From Pseudoalteromonas galatheae (lineage in GTDB: Bacteria > Pseudomonadota > Gammaproteobacteria > Enterobacterales > Alteromonadaceae): a stretch of DNA of 64,000 nt. A model generated the notes under the pieces. The model had not been told where the DNA came from, searched no databases, and was given only the letters and a program-made list of their open reading frames with translations. Each line of letters starts with the position of its first letter. Position 1 is the stretch's first letter. This document shows, piece after piece, positions 26,315 to 35,977 of this stretch. The position numbers were made by a program, and so were the translations under genes. Where the stretch lies: positions 2,229,001 through 2,293,000 of the forward strand of contig NZ_PNCO02000001.1 in assembly GCF_005886105.2 (NCBI RefSeq), written 5' to 3'.

Positions 26315-28390
26315 ATGAAAAAAACGATAATAGCAAGTGCGCTTACAGCCATCATGCTGACGGCTTGCTCTGAGCCACAAGTAACAACAAGTGAAACCAA
26401 ACAAGCAGAAAATGTGGCAGTAGCTACAGGTAAGGCAGAACTTGGTAGTTTTGGTGTTGACCTCAGTGCACGTGACGAAAGTGTAAAACCTGGCGATGAT
26501 TTCTTTATGTACGCCAGCGGCACTTGGTACAAAAACTACGAAATGCCAGCAGACAAAACGCGTTTTGGTGCATTCTCAGCACTTGCTGAACGCAGCGAAG
26601 AACAAGTAAAAACCATTATCGAAGAAATAGCTAACGGTAAAAATCTAAATGCCGAAGAGCAGCTGATCGCCGATTTTTACAATGCTTATATGGATGTGGA
26701 AACCCTAAATAAGCTGGGTATTACACCTATTCAACCACTACTCGCTGACATTGACGCCATTAGTAACACTGACGGTCTCACCAAAGCATTTGGTCAATCT
26801 TGGTTAACTGGCGTAAAAGCGCCGATCGGTGGCGGTATGTGGTTTAACCGTCTAGATCCAAATAAATATGAGATGTCGATGGGTGCTGGCGGACTTGGAC
26901 TACCAGACCGCTCTTACTATTTAGAACAAGCTGAACGTTTTGTTAAAACTCGCGAAGCATACGTTGCACATATTGCAGATATGCTTAAATTTGCGGGTAA
27001 AGACAAGCCGACTGAGCGCGCAGAAGCCATTCTAGCCCTAGAAACCAAAATTGCTGAGGGCCATTGGCCACGTGAAAAACGCAGAAACCGCGACCTCACA
27101 TTAAATCAAGTCAAACGTGACGAGCTAGCAACACAGTACCCAGGCTTTAATTGGGATCTATATTTTACTGAAACGGGCTATAAAGTACCTCAACTAAATA
27201 TCTCTCAGCCTGAGCCGATTAAAGCGATGATTGCACTTATCAACTCTGAAGACTTGGCCGTTTGGAAAGACTACCTAACCTATCATGCCATTAGCGGCAA
27301 CGCATCGCTGCTGTCTGAAGATATCTTCAATACTAACTTTGAATTTTATGGCAAGCATTTAAGTGGTCAGCAAGAGCCGCGCGCTCGTTGGAAACGCGCA
27401 ATCAGCGAAATGTCTGGTACTACTTCGCTTGGCTTTGCAATTGGTAAGGTTTACGTTGCCCGTTACTTCCCTGAGTCTTCTAAAAAACAAATGTCAGAAT
27501 TGGTTGAAAATCTACGCACCGCCCTTGGTGAAAGGATTGAAAGCTTAGACTGGATGGGCGAAGAAACGAAAGTAAATGCTCAGGCAAAACTTGCCGCATT
27601 TACGCCTAAGATTGGCTACCCTGACAACTGGCAATCATTTGATGGGTTAACCTTAAGCCGTGATAACTTAATGACGAATGTGAAAAGCCTACGTGAGTTT
27701 TTCCGTAATGATAGCATCGCTAAAGAGCTTGAAAAAACCGATCGTAACCGCTGGGGCATGACACCACAACGCGTTAACGCTTACTACAACAGCTCGTTTA
27801 ATGAAATCGTTTTCCCAGCGGCAATTTTACAACCGCCATTCTTCGACCCAAATGCAGATCCTGCAGTAAACTACGGCGGTATTGGCGCGGTGATAGGCCA
27901 TGAAATGGGCCACGGCTTTGACGACCAAGGTTCTAAATCAGATGCCAAGGGTATTCAGCGTAACTGGTGGACCGATGCCGATCGCGCTGCTTTCGAAGAA
28001 AAAGCAGACAAGCTCGCAGCACAATACAACAAATATGAGCCTATTGAAGGTAACTTTGTAAATGGTCGTAACAGCCTTGGTGAAAACATCGGTGATGTGG
28101 GTGGCCTTGCGATGGCTTACCATGCCTATAAACTGAGTCTAAACGGCAAAGAAGCACCTGTGATTGATGGCCTGACAGGCGACCAACGTTTCTTCCTTGC
28201 TTGGGCACAAGTATGGAAAGAAAAGCGTACTGAGCAAAGTATGCTAAACCAGCTGCGCGCAGGTACACACGCACCGGGTCAATTTAGAGCCCTTGCGCCT
28301 CGCAACCATGATGCATGGTACAAAGCGTTTGACGTAAAACCGGGCGACAAACTTTACCTTGCACCAGAAGAGCGCGTTCGTATCTGGTAG
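26315..28390 (+). CDS. M13 family zinc metallopeptidase (PepO/neprilysin-like lipoprotein)
   Basis: 691 residues from the ATG at 26315, which starts a lipoprotein signal (KKTIIASALTAIMLTAC) and has GGTAGAG upstream; the longer frame has no signal. The M13 N-terminal region is clear (DDFFMYASGTWYKN). The zinc motif is HEMGH (His529, Glu530, His533), followed by the ENIGDVGG motif that supplies the third ligand. It is probably anchored in a membrane on the periplasmic side and degrades peptides. A strong terminator (28406-28437) follows the stop. Confidence 0.93.
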   Translation: MKKTIIASALTAIMLTACSEPQVTTSETKQAENVAVATGKAELGSFGVDLSARDESVKPGDDFFMYASGTWYKNYEMPADKTRFGAFSALAERSEEQVKTIIEEIANGKNLNAEEQLIADFYNAYMDVETLNKLGITPIQPLLADIDAISNTDGLTKAFGQSWLTGVKAPIGGGMWFNRLDPNKYEMSMGAGGLGLPDRSYYLEQAERFVKTREAYVAHIADMLKFAGKDKPTERAEAILALETKIAEGHWPREKRRNRDLTLNQVKRDELATQYPGFNWDLYFTETGYKVPQLNISQPEPIKAMIALINSEDLAVWKDYLTYHAISGNASLLSEDIFNTNFEFYGKHLSGQQEPRARWKRAISEMSGTTSLGFAIGKVYVARYFPESSKKQMSELVENLRTALGERIESLDWMGEETKVNAQAKLAAFTPKIGYPDNWQSFDGLTLSRDNLMTNVKSLREFFRNDSIAKELEKTDRNRWGMTPQRVNAYYNSSFNEIVFPAAILQPPFFDPNADPAVNYGGIGAVIGHEMGHGFDDQGSKSDAKGIQRNWWTDADRAAFEEKADKLAAQYNKYEPIEGNFVNGRNSLGENIGDVGGLAMAYHAYKLSLNGKEAPVIDGLTGDQRFFLAWAQVWKEKRTEQSMLNQLRAGTHAPGQFRALAPRNHDAWYKAFDVKPGDKLYLAPEERVRIW

Positions 28391-28405
28391 TAACTTAAAT
28401 CCCAG

Positions 28406-28437
28406 AGCATAACCTGCCGTCACTGGCAGGTTATGCT
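28406..28437. terminator. Terminator hairpin between M13 peptidase and rhomboid genes
   Basis: A perfect 13-bp stem (AGCATAACCTGCC / GGCAGGTTATGCT) with a 6-base loop, followed by GTTTT on the plus strand. It separates the convergent M13 and rhomboid genes. Confidence 0.88.
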
Positions 28438-28440
28438 GTT

Positions 28441-29016
28441 TTAACGTCGCGTAATACGCTTTTGCTTGGTTAGGTATGCACCGCACAATCCGCTCAAAAA
28501 CCCAAAAATATGACTTGAACTACTCGTCTGTGCAGAAAAATCAAGTAGCGTCGCTAAAAAGCTAATATTGGCATAGTAAGTCAAGACCAACAGCGCCATA
28601 AAACTAACGATGCCAAGCACATCGCGATTAAAAAGTGCAGCCCCAAGCAGTAAACCAAAATACCCCATCACAATACCTGACGCACCAATGTGATTAGCGT
28701 GCCCAGCAAATAGCCACACCAAAAGCCCCGTAGCAACTACAATAAAGAGCGTTGCTCGCTTGAACCTCGGTAATCTCGCTGCCAAATAACCGCTAATACT
28801 TAAGCCGAGCAAATTACTCAGCAAATGTCCCCAGCTGCCATGTATAAAAGGTGCAGTTAATACCCCACTTAAATGATCGACATTGTGCGGTACAATTCCA
28901 AATCGATAAACTGGTAAACCAAAAATACCACCTAACACCTGTACGAGGCACATCACCACCATGGCGTACAAAACCAGCTTAAAATTGTCAGGGAAGAGTA
29001 GCGCTCGCTTACTCAT
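28441..29016 (-). CDS. Rhomboid-family intramembrane serine protease
   Basis: 191 residues with about six membrane helices. Catalytic signatures are HGSWGHLLSN (His64, Asn68), GASG with Ser113, and His169 in SSHIFGF, the Ser-His dyad of rhomboids. It cleaves transmembrane segments of other proteins. The motif pattern is that of a general rhomboid rather than rhombosortase, although a rhombotarget-type substrate is encoded at 5354-6187. It ends a few bases from the M13 terminator hairpin, and no partner gene is in the same operon. Confidence 0.85.
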   Translation of the reverse strand: MSKRALLFPDNFKLVLYAMVVMCLVQVLGGIFGLPVYRFGIVPHNVDHLSGVLTAPFIHGSWGHLLSNLLGLSISGYLAARLPRFKRATLFIVVATGLLVWLFAGHANHIGASGIVMGYFGLLLGAALFNRDVLGIVSFMALLVLTYYANISFLATLLDFSAQTSSSSHIFGFLSGLCGAYLTKQKRITRR

Positions 29017-29143
29017 ATTACTTCCTTATAACAGATAAAAAAATAGCGCCTTATTAAGCGCTATTTCGAATAGATTTGCAAACTCAGCCCCAGTGAACTT
29101 TAAATACTTAGTTTGTAGTTACGATCCGTCAGCTTTCATAGGA

Positions 29144-29830
29144 TTAAGATGCGACCTTTGGGAGAAATGAAATATCCACATGGTATTTGCTCGGGTTTCC
29201 TTCTTCAATTAACACCGTTATCTCTTCTCGGTCTATGTGGTTGCTTGGATCAAACCATATATTATCACTATTAAAAATATGCAATTGCGATGTTGCGGGG
29301 TTTCTCCATTGTGCACAAATTTGGTAAGGATTTTTGCCGTTAAACTCTATTCTGCGGTTAACTTCAACACGCTGAAACTTAGCCACCACAGGTGTTCCTT
29401 TTTCTTTTAGATACTTCACTTTCTTATTTTTTGACGCGCCAAATAAGATAATTGAAAGTCCAATAAGAAAAAATACGGAGCCCATTCCTGCCAAAATCAT
29501 AACCCCGCCCCATAGCGAGAACGTATCGTTAATTTCAGCTTTATCGATTGAATCTTCTAGATAAGCGACACTAACAACCTCTCCTATTGAGTAACTGTTC
29601 GGGCCGCCCCCGGTAGAGGACACAAACTCCACTATTTCGCCATTTTTAGTGCGGAATTTAACGAACGGAGTATAGGTATCCGAGTCTTCAGACTGGGAAC
29701 GAATAAGGTCTATCACTGTGCCTTCGGTAATAACTGCACGGTCTAGAAAGTCTTGTGTACTGTTGTACATTACAAGTGACCCGATTAACAGTGCGGCCCC
29801 TATTAGAGTGAAGATATATTTGACTATCAT
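29144..29830 (-). CDS. DUF3592 membrane protein
   Basis: 228 residues from the ATG at 29830, which has AAGGAA upstream. Two membrane helices (residues about 4-22 and 107-133) flank a soluble beta domain (EGTVIDLIRS...TYTPFVKFRTKNGE), which is the DUF3592 pattern, and a second similar beta domain follows. It is probably an inner-membrane protein with soluble beta domains outside the helices. Function unknown; no operon partner. Confidence 0.75.
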   Translation of the reverse strand: MIVKYIFTLIGAALLIGSLVMYNSTQDFLDRAVITEGTVIDLIRSQSEDSDTYTPFVKFRTKNGEIVEFVSSTGGGPNSYSIGEVVSVAYLEDSIDKAEINDTFSLWGGVMILAGMGSVFFLIGLSIILFGASKNKKVKYLKEKGTPVVAKFQRVEVNRRIEFNGKNPYQICAQWRNPATSQLHIFNSDNIWFDPSNHIDREEITVLIEEGNPSKYHVDISFLPKVAS

Positions 29831-30192
29831 GAGCAATTCCTTTTTGCTTGAATGTTTGTAAATCATATATGCATAGCATGCACAACACGTTTTTGGATCA
29901 GACTAAACTAGTTTGACCTAGAGGGTAGATGTTATTTACGTGGCGAGAATAGATTGAAGCAAGCGACTTCACTTGGATTGATTTACAAGTTATATCGTTA
30001 CGGCGATGCTCATTCCCTGACCAAACATCGTATCTTTTGCGGCCTATTAGACCGTTTTTTATCATCAAATACAAGTGTCTTTGACAACGTTTTCGGTGAT
30101 ACAAATAAAACTTAAACCTAACACCCATTGCGGTTTCAACAGCATTGCTATCCGCTCATATAATTATTTAATCCAAGATAACCAATAAAATC
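29831..30192. other. Intergenic stretch, 360 bp
   Basis: Short minus-strand frames are present (for example 29898-30128) but without a convincing ribosome-binding site or family. Nothing else was recognised; it probably contains the 3' end of the LysR transcript and the promoter of the DUF3592 gene. Confidence 0.4.
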
Positions 30193-31080
30193 TCACCATG
30201 GCGTACGGGCAAAATAGAGAGACAAATAATCTATCAATGCCCTCACGGTTGGAGACATATACTTTCTCGAAGAATAGAGCACGTATATATTCATATCGTT
30301 TGGCTTCCAATCAGGTAGTACCTGCTTAAGCTCACCAGATTTGATGTAGCGGTTAACCAAATAAGTGGGTTGAATTGCCAGACCAGCACCATTTAACGCT
30401 GCATGCAATAACGCGGTCGCCTCGTTCGCAGTTAAACGGCAGTTTACCGCTACCGACTGCTGTGAGTTACCTTTGCGCAAATGCCAGATATGCTGCTGAA
30501 AGTTCTTATACCCGAGACACAAGTGCTCAGCTAGGTCATCTGGTTTTTTGATTTCACTTGCATTCGCAAGGTACTGTGGGGACGCCACGATAACTGAGCT
30601 ACATACTGCAATTGATTTACCAATCAAAGAAGGGTCCGGTGCAGAGGCAATACGAATAGCAAGATCTATCTGACTCTCAGTGAGATCGGCCACAGAGTCT
30701 TGCAAATCAATGTCAATATTTACGTCAGGATGTGCTGACATAAACTGTTGAATAGCGGGCACGAGTTGAGAAAAGCCAAAAGACATACTGGTTGCTAGTC
30801 GAACCGTACCAGACAGTTTGCCGCTGGTATCCGCCAGGCCGGTTATGGTGTCGGCTTGCCTTAGCCACTGTCTCACTTCTTCCAAGCAGGACTCCCCTGC
30901 TGTCGTTAAAGACACCTTTCTTGTGGTGCGGTGCAACAAACGAATGTTTAGCCAGCTTTCCATTGCTTCAATGTACCGAGTTACCATAGGGCGAGACATA
31001 TCTAGCCTGTCAGCCGTCGCGGTAAAGCTACCCGTGATTGCAACGTCGGCAAATACCTTAGCAGCGATGAGTCTATCCAT
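30193..31080 (-). CDS. LysR-family transcriptional regulator
   Basis: 295 residues from the ATG at 31080, which starts at the conserved helix-turn-helix (RLIAAKVFADVAITGSF then MSRPMVTRYIEAME). The effector-binding domain runs from about 90 to 290. The HTH region is of the CrgA/DmlR-like type. It is divergently transcribed from the MBL-fold gene at 31187 with a 106-bp spacer, the classic arrangement for a LysR regulator of its neighbour. It probably controls the MBL-fold/DsbA pair, perhaps in response to a redox or xenobiotic signal. Confidence 0.88.
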   Translation of the reverse strand: MDRLIAAKVFADVAITGSFTATADRLDMSRPMVTRYIEAMESWLNIRLLHRTTRKVSLTTAGESCLEEVRQWLRQADTITGLADTSGKLSGTVRLATSMSFGFSQLVPAIQQFMSAHPDVNIDIDLQDSVADLTESQIDLAIRIASAPDPSLIGKSIAVCSSVIVASPQYLANASEIKKPDDLAEHLCLGYKNFQQHIWHLRKGNSQQSVAVNCRLTANEATALLHAALNGAGLAIQPTYLVNRYIKSGELKQVLPDWKPNDMNIYVLYSSRKYMSPTVRALIDYLSLYFARTPW

Positions 31081-31186
31081 ATATTTGCTCGATTTATGAA
31101 ACAATGATGTTTAGTTTGGCATGTTTTTCTGAACCTATCAATTTCATATCATCTGCTCCGTACTAAACCTAAAGAGGCAAAAGAAT

Positions 31187-32053
31187 ATGAAACACCTAAC
31201 GTTGATAGCAGCATCAATTTTATTAGCAAGCAATGCGATTGCAGCAAACACCGCCCCACTTACACTGGATGTTTATAACGCTGACAAAAACAGCTTCCAC
31301 GTTAACTCAACGCTAGTGATTGGTGAGAGTGAAGTGATGGTCGTAGATACGGGTTTTACCAAAGCGGATGCACTACGCATAGCTGCCAAAGTGCTCGACA
31401 GCGGCAAAACCCTAAAAACGATTTTTATCAGCCAAGCTGATCCGGACTATTATTTTGGCGCGGAAGTACTACACACTTTGTTCCCAGAAGCTAAGATCCT
31501 AACCACAGCGGCCGTAAAAGCAGTGATTGAAGAAAAACTCGCGGGTAAATTAGCATTCTGGACACCAAAAATGGGGGAAAATGCACCTGTTAAGCCATAC
31601 ATCCCAACAGTTGTAGAAGGAAATACACTCTTTGTTGATGGGCACAAAATAGAGATCCACGGCACGCAATCTGAGCTGGCACACCGCCCCTACTTATGGA
31701 TCCCGTCAAGTAAAGCGGTTTTGGGCAATGTTGCAGTCTATGGTAATGTGCACTTATGGATGGCTGATACACAATCCCAACGCAGTCAACAAGCGTGGAG
31801 TCGCCAATTAAAAGAGTTAAAAGCACTCAAGCCAGAGGTTGTAATACCTGGTCACATGAAAGCAGGCACCAAACTTGATTCAAGTACCATAAGCTACTCG
31901 CAGCAGTATTTAAGCGACTTTAGTCAGGCAAAAAGCAGCAGTAAAAATAGCGCTGAGCTGATTGATAGTATGTCTGCACGCTACCCTGATGCAGGATTAC
32001 CTATGGCGTTGGGTATTGGTGCTAAGGTACATATGGGAGAGATGAAATGGTAA
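31187..32053 (+). CDS. Exported MBL-fold protein with degenerate metal site
   Basis: 288 residues with a signal peptide (LIAASILLASNAIA, cut near 20). The metallo-beta-lactamase fold is visible (MVVDTGF, then FISQADPDYYFG, then VVIPGHMKAG). The usual HxHxDH motif is changed: the three histidine positions are Gln83, Asp85 and Tyr88, while Asp87 and the late PGH histidine are kept. It may therefore bind one metal or none and act on an unusual substrate or as a binding protein. AAAGAGGC precedes the ATG. It overlaps the DsbA-like gene and is divergent from the LysR gene. Confidence 0.8.
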   Translation: MKHLTLIAASILLASNAIAANTAPLTLDVYNADKNSFHVNSTLVIGESEVMVVDTGFTKADALRIAAKVLDSGKTLKTIFISQADPDYYFGAEVLHTLFPEAKILTTAAVKAVIEEKLAGKLAFWTPKMGENAPVKPYIPTVVEGNTLFVDGHKIEIHGTQSELAHRPYLWIPSSKAVLGNVAVYGNVHLWMADTQSQRSQQAWSRQLKELKALKPEVVIPGHMKAGTKLDSSTISYSQQYLSDFSQAKSSSKNSAELIDSMSARYPDAGLPMALGIGAKVHMGEMKW

Positions 32054-32670
32054 AAGTGCACTACTTCTTCGACCCCATGTGTGGCTGGTGTTACGGTGCG
32101 ACTGCACTGTTGGATGCGATTGCAGCCAACAGTGACCTCAAGCTTGAATTGCATCCTGGAGGGATGATTGCCAACCAATCTATAGAGAAAGTGTTCCGCA
32201 ATCACATTCTCACAAGTGATGCGCGTATAGCCAGCGTAACAGGCGCGCAGTTTGGCAAAGGTTACATTCAAAGGGTGAAGAGTAACGATCCGATGATCCT
32301 TGACTCATACATCACCGCTCGTGCCATCATAACCGCTGAGCAATTGGACATAACGCCACTTAACATGCTTAAAACGATTCAGCATGCCCACTATATAGAG
32401 GGCAAACAGGTTAACCGAGCTGAAGTCATAGAAGGACTCGCGGTAGAGCTTGGGCTAGATAAAAACCACTGGCAACGAGCTATGCTGGCAAACCAAGGTA
32501 CTGAGCAAACAAAAATCGCGCAAAGCCGCCTATTAATGCAAAAGCTTCAAGTTACTGGCTTCCCAACCCTTATCCTTGAAAAGCATGAGAAACAGATAAA
32601 GCTTCCGCATACTGCCTATTACGGTAAGCCCGATGCTTGGCGCCAGTTGATTGATGACTATATACAGTAG
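32047..32670 (+). CDS. DsbA-family protein (thioredoxin fold, FrnE/2-hydroxychromene isomerase-like)
   Basis: 207 residues. A CGWC redox motif stands at 12-15 (FFDPMCGWCYG), followed by the helical DsbA insertion and a cis-Pro strand (VTGFPTLILE near 175). There is no signal peptide, so unlike classical DsbA it is probably cytoplasmic, as for FrnE-type oxidoreductases. The start overlaps the stop of the MBL-fold gene by 7 bp, showing co-translation. It may maintain or use a thiol substrate related to the MBL protein, under LysR control. Confidence 0.85.
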   Translation: MVKVHYFFDPMCGWCYGATALLDAIAANSDLKLELHPGGMIANQSIEKVFRNHILTSDARIASVTGAQFGKGYIQRVKSNDPMILDSYITARAIITAEQLDITPLNMLKTIQHAHYIEGKQVNRAEVIEGLAVELGLDKNHWQRAMLANQGTEQTKIAQSRLLMQKLQVTGFPTLILEKHEKQIKLPHTAYYGKPDAWRQLIDDYIQ

Positions 32671-32867
32671 TTACAAGCTTTGGGGTTGATGGATAGAAAA
32701 ACACCCACCCTGCCAGCGAGTAAAAACAGTCTGAACTTTATTTTCTCCGCAATTAGATACATTTAAGCAAGCAAGATAACAATTTTGATGGGGTAAGGCC
32801 TGACATTCATGCTTAACACTGAGCGTTGTGCAAACGGTTAGACTTACCCAACCTATTCGATACTCAA

Positions 32868-33554
32868 TTACACATTTATGTTAATTCTAGGATATATTGC
32901 CTCGTTCATTTTCATTGCAAACAGCATTGGGTGGCTATTCACTTTTTCCTCAAGTGTATGATAATCCTGACCAAAGCCCGTATCATGGAATTGGTTTTCG
33001 AAGCTTTTACTTAACTCATTCAACCTAATATTGCCATAAAGGTCCTTTGCTTCGATGCCTTGCCGATCTGCACCAGAGAATCGAACAATTTGTGCAAGTC
33101 CTTCATGTACCTGTTCATAGGCATTTTTTAGCTTATTGTTTTCGTTAATTATAGACTCAAGATCCTCACGCAATTTATCGTCTACACTTCCACCAACGAG
33201 CTTTAGTGTGCCATCTTCCTCTTGCGATAAATCTAAAGAACTCAAATCAATTCCTGGATTTAAGCTAATTTGTTCTTTTTTAAATTTTTCAAACTCGCTT
33301 AAGGTGGTTGCAAACGCCTCTTGTGTCTCTTCCATCACTTTATAATTCTGTTTGCTAATCTCAAAAGTTTCTTGTTTTAATTTTTGGATTTCTTCTTCAG
33401 TTAATACTGGCGTATTTTCGGCTGACAATGCCGCAGCGTTCATCTCCTTCTCTGGTGCTTGAGGTTCGATGCTATGCGCCTTAGCCTCCTTTTTAGCGGT
33501 TAAGTTACTGGCTAAATTGACCTGCGAATTAACTAGTGGTGAATTGATGTTCAC
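32868..33554 (-). CDS. Hypothetical protein, about 228 aa, coiled-coil rich
   Basis: I place the start at GTG 33554 (before NINSPLVNSQ) because AAGGA lies nine bases upstream; the frame can be extended another 29 residues without a ribosome-binding site. The protein is hydrophilic and Glu/Lys-rich, with coiled-coil predictions at about 65-115 and 140-175. There is no signal peptide or membrane segment. I do not recognise a family. Neighbours give no functional hint. Confidence 0.6.
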   Translation of the reverse strand: MNINSPLVNSQVNLASNLTAKKEAKAHSIEPQAPEKEMNAAALSAENTPVLTEEEIQKLKQETFEISKQNYKVMEETQEAFATTLSEFEKFKKEQISLNPGIDLSSLDLSQEEDGTLKLVGGSVDDKLREDLESIINENNKLKNAYEQVHEGLAQIVRFSGADRQGIEAKDLYGNIRLNELSKSFENQFHDTGFGQDYHTLEEKVNSHPMLFAMKMNEAIYPRININV

Positions 33555-34058
33555 TGTTTCAGTCCTTGATAGTGGTAAATACCTAATGTAGAAAACATTA
33601 ACATTTGTGCTGATTTTCTCAAGGATAAAAGAAAACAACATTTGTAACCGCTTTTAAAAGACTAAAATACTGCATAAGACATGCAGGTATTTTACTTACT
33701 TCTTTTTTCTTCTTTTGTATTGGTCTATTGCTGATTTTACTTTTATATAAATTTTAATAGAGGAAATAGGACTGTAAGGGTTATGATTCTTGCCAAGCTT
33801 ACCCCTTGCGGCTCGTTGCTAATTAGCCTTAATTAACAGTTTTTAGACATAGAAAGCTGAAGAAATTGTCGTAACCAGAAACACATGAGTGCTAAAAATA
33901 AAAGCCACGAATGGTTTATAAGATCTTGAAATATAAATTTTTACAAGAAAACGTTCATTTACTCGGTTTTGCAACTTGCTAAAATAGTTCGCTTGCCTAG
34001 TTAAGAAGGGAGCAACCATGTAACCTTGATGTGCAAGGTTACATGTGCAATGAGCCGC
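33555..34058. other. Intergenic stretch with hairpin at 34017-34045
   Basis: About 500 AT-rich bases without a gene. Near its right end is a perfect 12-bp inverted repeat (CATGTAACCTTG / CAAGGTTACATG) with a 5-base loop, 14 bp beyond the RNase T2 stop codon. No T-run follows it, so it may be a 3'-end stabiliser or a weak terminator. Confidence 0.5.
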
Positions 34059-35069
34059 TTAGTTTACAGCGTCAATTCCAAAAGTATCAGGGCAATTCCC
34101 CTGACCGTTACCAACTACGCTAGGCGCAGACAGTAAATCTTTCATTGTATCTGTGCTAGTAACGTCTTTAGGTAATGCAATTTGTAGCTCAGTTAAAATA
34201 CCTTGTTTACATTGCAGCGCTACGCGGTGATAACTGCCTTCACCAAATTCTTTATCGAACGCGGCTTGAAAGGCACTCCGGTCAGTTTGCTTGCCAATGT
34301 TCTGATCAATATAATCACTCACAAAGCTCGACTCATTCACCTGCTGCAATAAATTCATCGCCAACGTAAAGTAACTGTCCTCACTTAATCCAGAGCAAGT
34401 GCCATGTTTCCACCACTCGTGTCGTTGCAAACAAGTACCGCTGGCTTCACTTGGCATCACCTTGCCTAATCTCGCTCTCACATCAGCTGCTAAATCCAGT
34501 GCAGGATATTCACAGAATGTAGCGGGCTTGGTTTTCACTCGGCCACAGCTACCGTAGTTTCTCCCACATGACTTTTTGTTAGGCCAGTAACCATGCAAGG
34601 TAAAATGAGACGCATCCCAGCGCTTTGGTGTCAATGACTTACACTCAGGCTTATTGCGACCAGTAAACTCACAAAATGCTGGTTGCCAACTAATAGCCAA
34701 GACATGAGAGTCAAAAATACCTGGGTAATGACACTGTGGATCACCGTCTTGACGCCCCCCTCCTCGGCTATCCACGACTAAATCACTTAAATCTCCACAA
34801 CTGGCCGACACCCAGCGATCAGGTGAAGGGTTATATGTAGTCTTTACTCTTACCCAATTTACTTGTTGCGCCTCTTGGGCATCAACTTCAATAATGGGGT
34901 ACGTTTCTCCTGGAGTTGATTCAAGTGAACCCGGGTTGGTTCCTTTACGCTTAGACTGGTACATATCACATGACTGGCTTGCGATAAAACTCCCTTTGGC
35001 AGGGGTAGCTGCGGCATAAAGTGATGTTAGCCCTAAGGCCAATGCGGTGGATATAATCATCATTTTCAT
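34059..35069 (-). CDS. Secreted RNase T2-family ribonuclease
   Basis: 336 residues with a signal peptide (MIISTALALGLTSLYAAA). Both catalytic segments are intact: CAS I HFTLHGYWP with His159, and CAS II HEWWKHGTC with His217, Glu218, Lys221 and His222. Many cysteines suggest disulfides in the periplasm or outside the cell. An N-terminal extension of about 90 residues, resembling an SH3-like module, precedes the nuclease domain. It degrades RNA, probably for scavenging. AGAGAGCTAC lies upstream of the ATG. Confidence 0.92.
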   Translation of the reverse strand: MKMMIISTALALGLTSLYAAATPAKGSFIASQSCDMYQSKRKGTNPGSLESTPGETYPIIEVDAQEAQQVNWVRVKTTYNPSPDRWVSASCGDLSDLVVDSRGGGRQDGDPQCHYPGIFDSHVLAISWQPAFCEFTGRNKPECKSLTPKRWDASHFTLHGYWPNKKSCGRNYGSCGRVKTKPATFCEYPALDLAADVRARLGKVMPSEASGTCLQRHEWWKHGTCSGLSEDSYFTLAMNLLQQVNESSFVSDYIDQNIGKQTDRSAFQAAFDKEFGEGSYHRVALQCKQGILTELQIALPKDVTSTDTMKDLLSAPSVVGNGQGNCPDTFGIDAVN

Positions 35070-35977
35070 TTAAGTAGCTCTCATTTATATTCATTCTGCG
35101 GCTTTGGGTTGGTCGCCTAGTGCCTTAATTTCGGATGGTATTGCGCGCTGTTCTCAAGTTTGCGCGGTTATAAAGTAGTGAAAGTATTTGTCATTTCCTT
35201 AGCAATAAGAGATTTCTAGATTTATTTAGTGACGAGGGCTCAAAATTGCTTACAACCTCCAGAATGGAGGTAATAAAAGCTAGAGCTGAGATTGAGCACA
35301 ATCTCAAAACCAATAAATTTACATTAAATAAGCTTTTAATTACAAAAGATTGCAAACCGACTGAGATAAAAGAATTACAACTCATTACAGTTATTCAATG
35401 ACACCATAACTTTTTATTAAATCCGGCTTTAGATAGGTAGCAAAGAGCTCCGTGCCCCCTGACCTTTTATAGCGGTATGTGGTAAAAATTTTTAATCTGC
35501 AATCGAGCGATGGACTCCAAGCAGCGGATTACAACTATAAGGAAATGAAATGATTGTTGAACATGTAATTTCAGGGGGACTAACACAGGTTAATAACAAC
35601 TCACCAAAATATCCGATCCATAGGGCTTGAGAAGCAACTAAGGTCAGATCTTGGCTTTTGCCTTTTGGAAAAATAACTCCTTAAAAAATAGAGTAATTTC
35701 CGTGGGCAGCCATTCCAGTTTACTTTTCTCTGACTCAGCAAAGTAGTAGCAAAAGGCACGACTTGACCACAGCCCTCCTCATGCCAAAACCTTGAGTGCT
35801 TTGCCTAAACATTAGTTTTAAAAATTATTTAAAATTCTCTGTTCAAGGAGTGAACGACAGGATTAGTAGGTCACACAAATTAGCTAACTATACATTTTTA
35901 AACAAATTAATTTTGAGTAATTCAATAATATTTGAGTCTACAGTGGAGCATTAACAACCAACATAAAGGATTTTGCT
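35070..35977. other. Intergenic stretch, about 900 bp
   Basis: No convincing gene. At about 35185-35400 the plus strand has a 70-codon open stretch without an ATG until RMEVIKARAEIEH; it could be a decayed gene fragment, but I see no family. The right end contains the promoter region and the AAAGGA ribosome-binding site of the serine hydrolase gene. Confidence 0.4.

Noticed and set aside
28441..29016. Rhombosortase for the lipoprotein at 5354-6187
   Set aside because: The catalytic region (GASG, HGSWGH) is of the general rhomboid type and not that of rhombosortase as I remember it.
35185..35400. Open stretch coding RMEVIKARAEIEHNL on the plus strand, possible small gene
   Set aside because: No start codon with ribosome-binding site before it and no family; kept only as a possible fragment in the gap entry.
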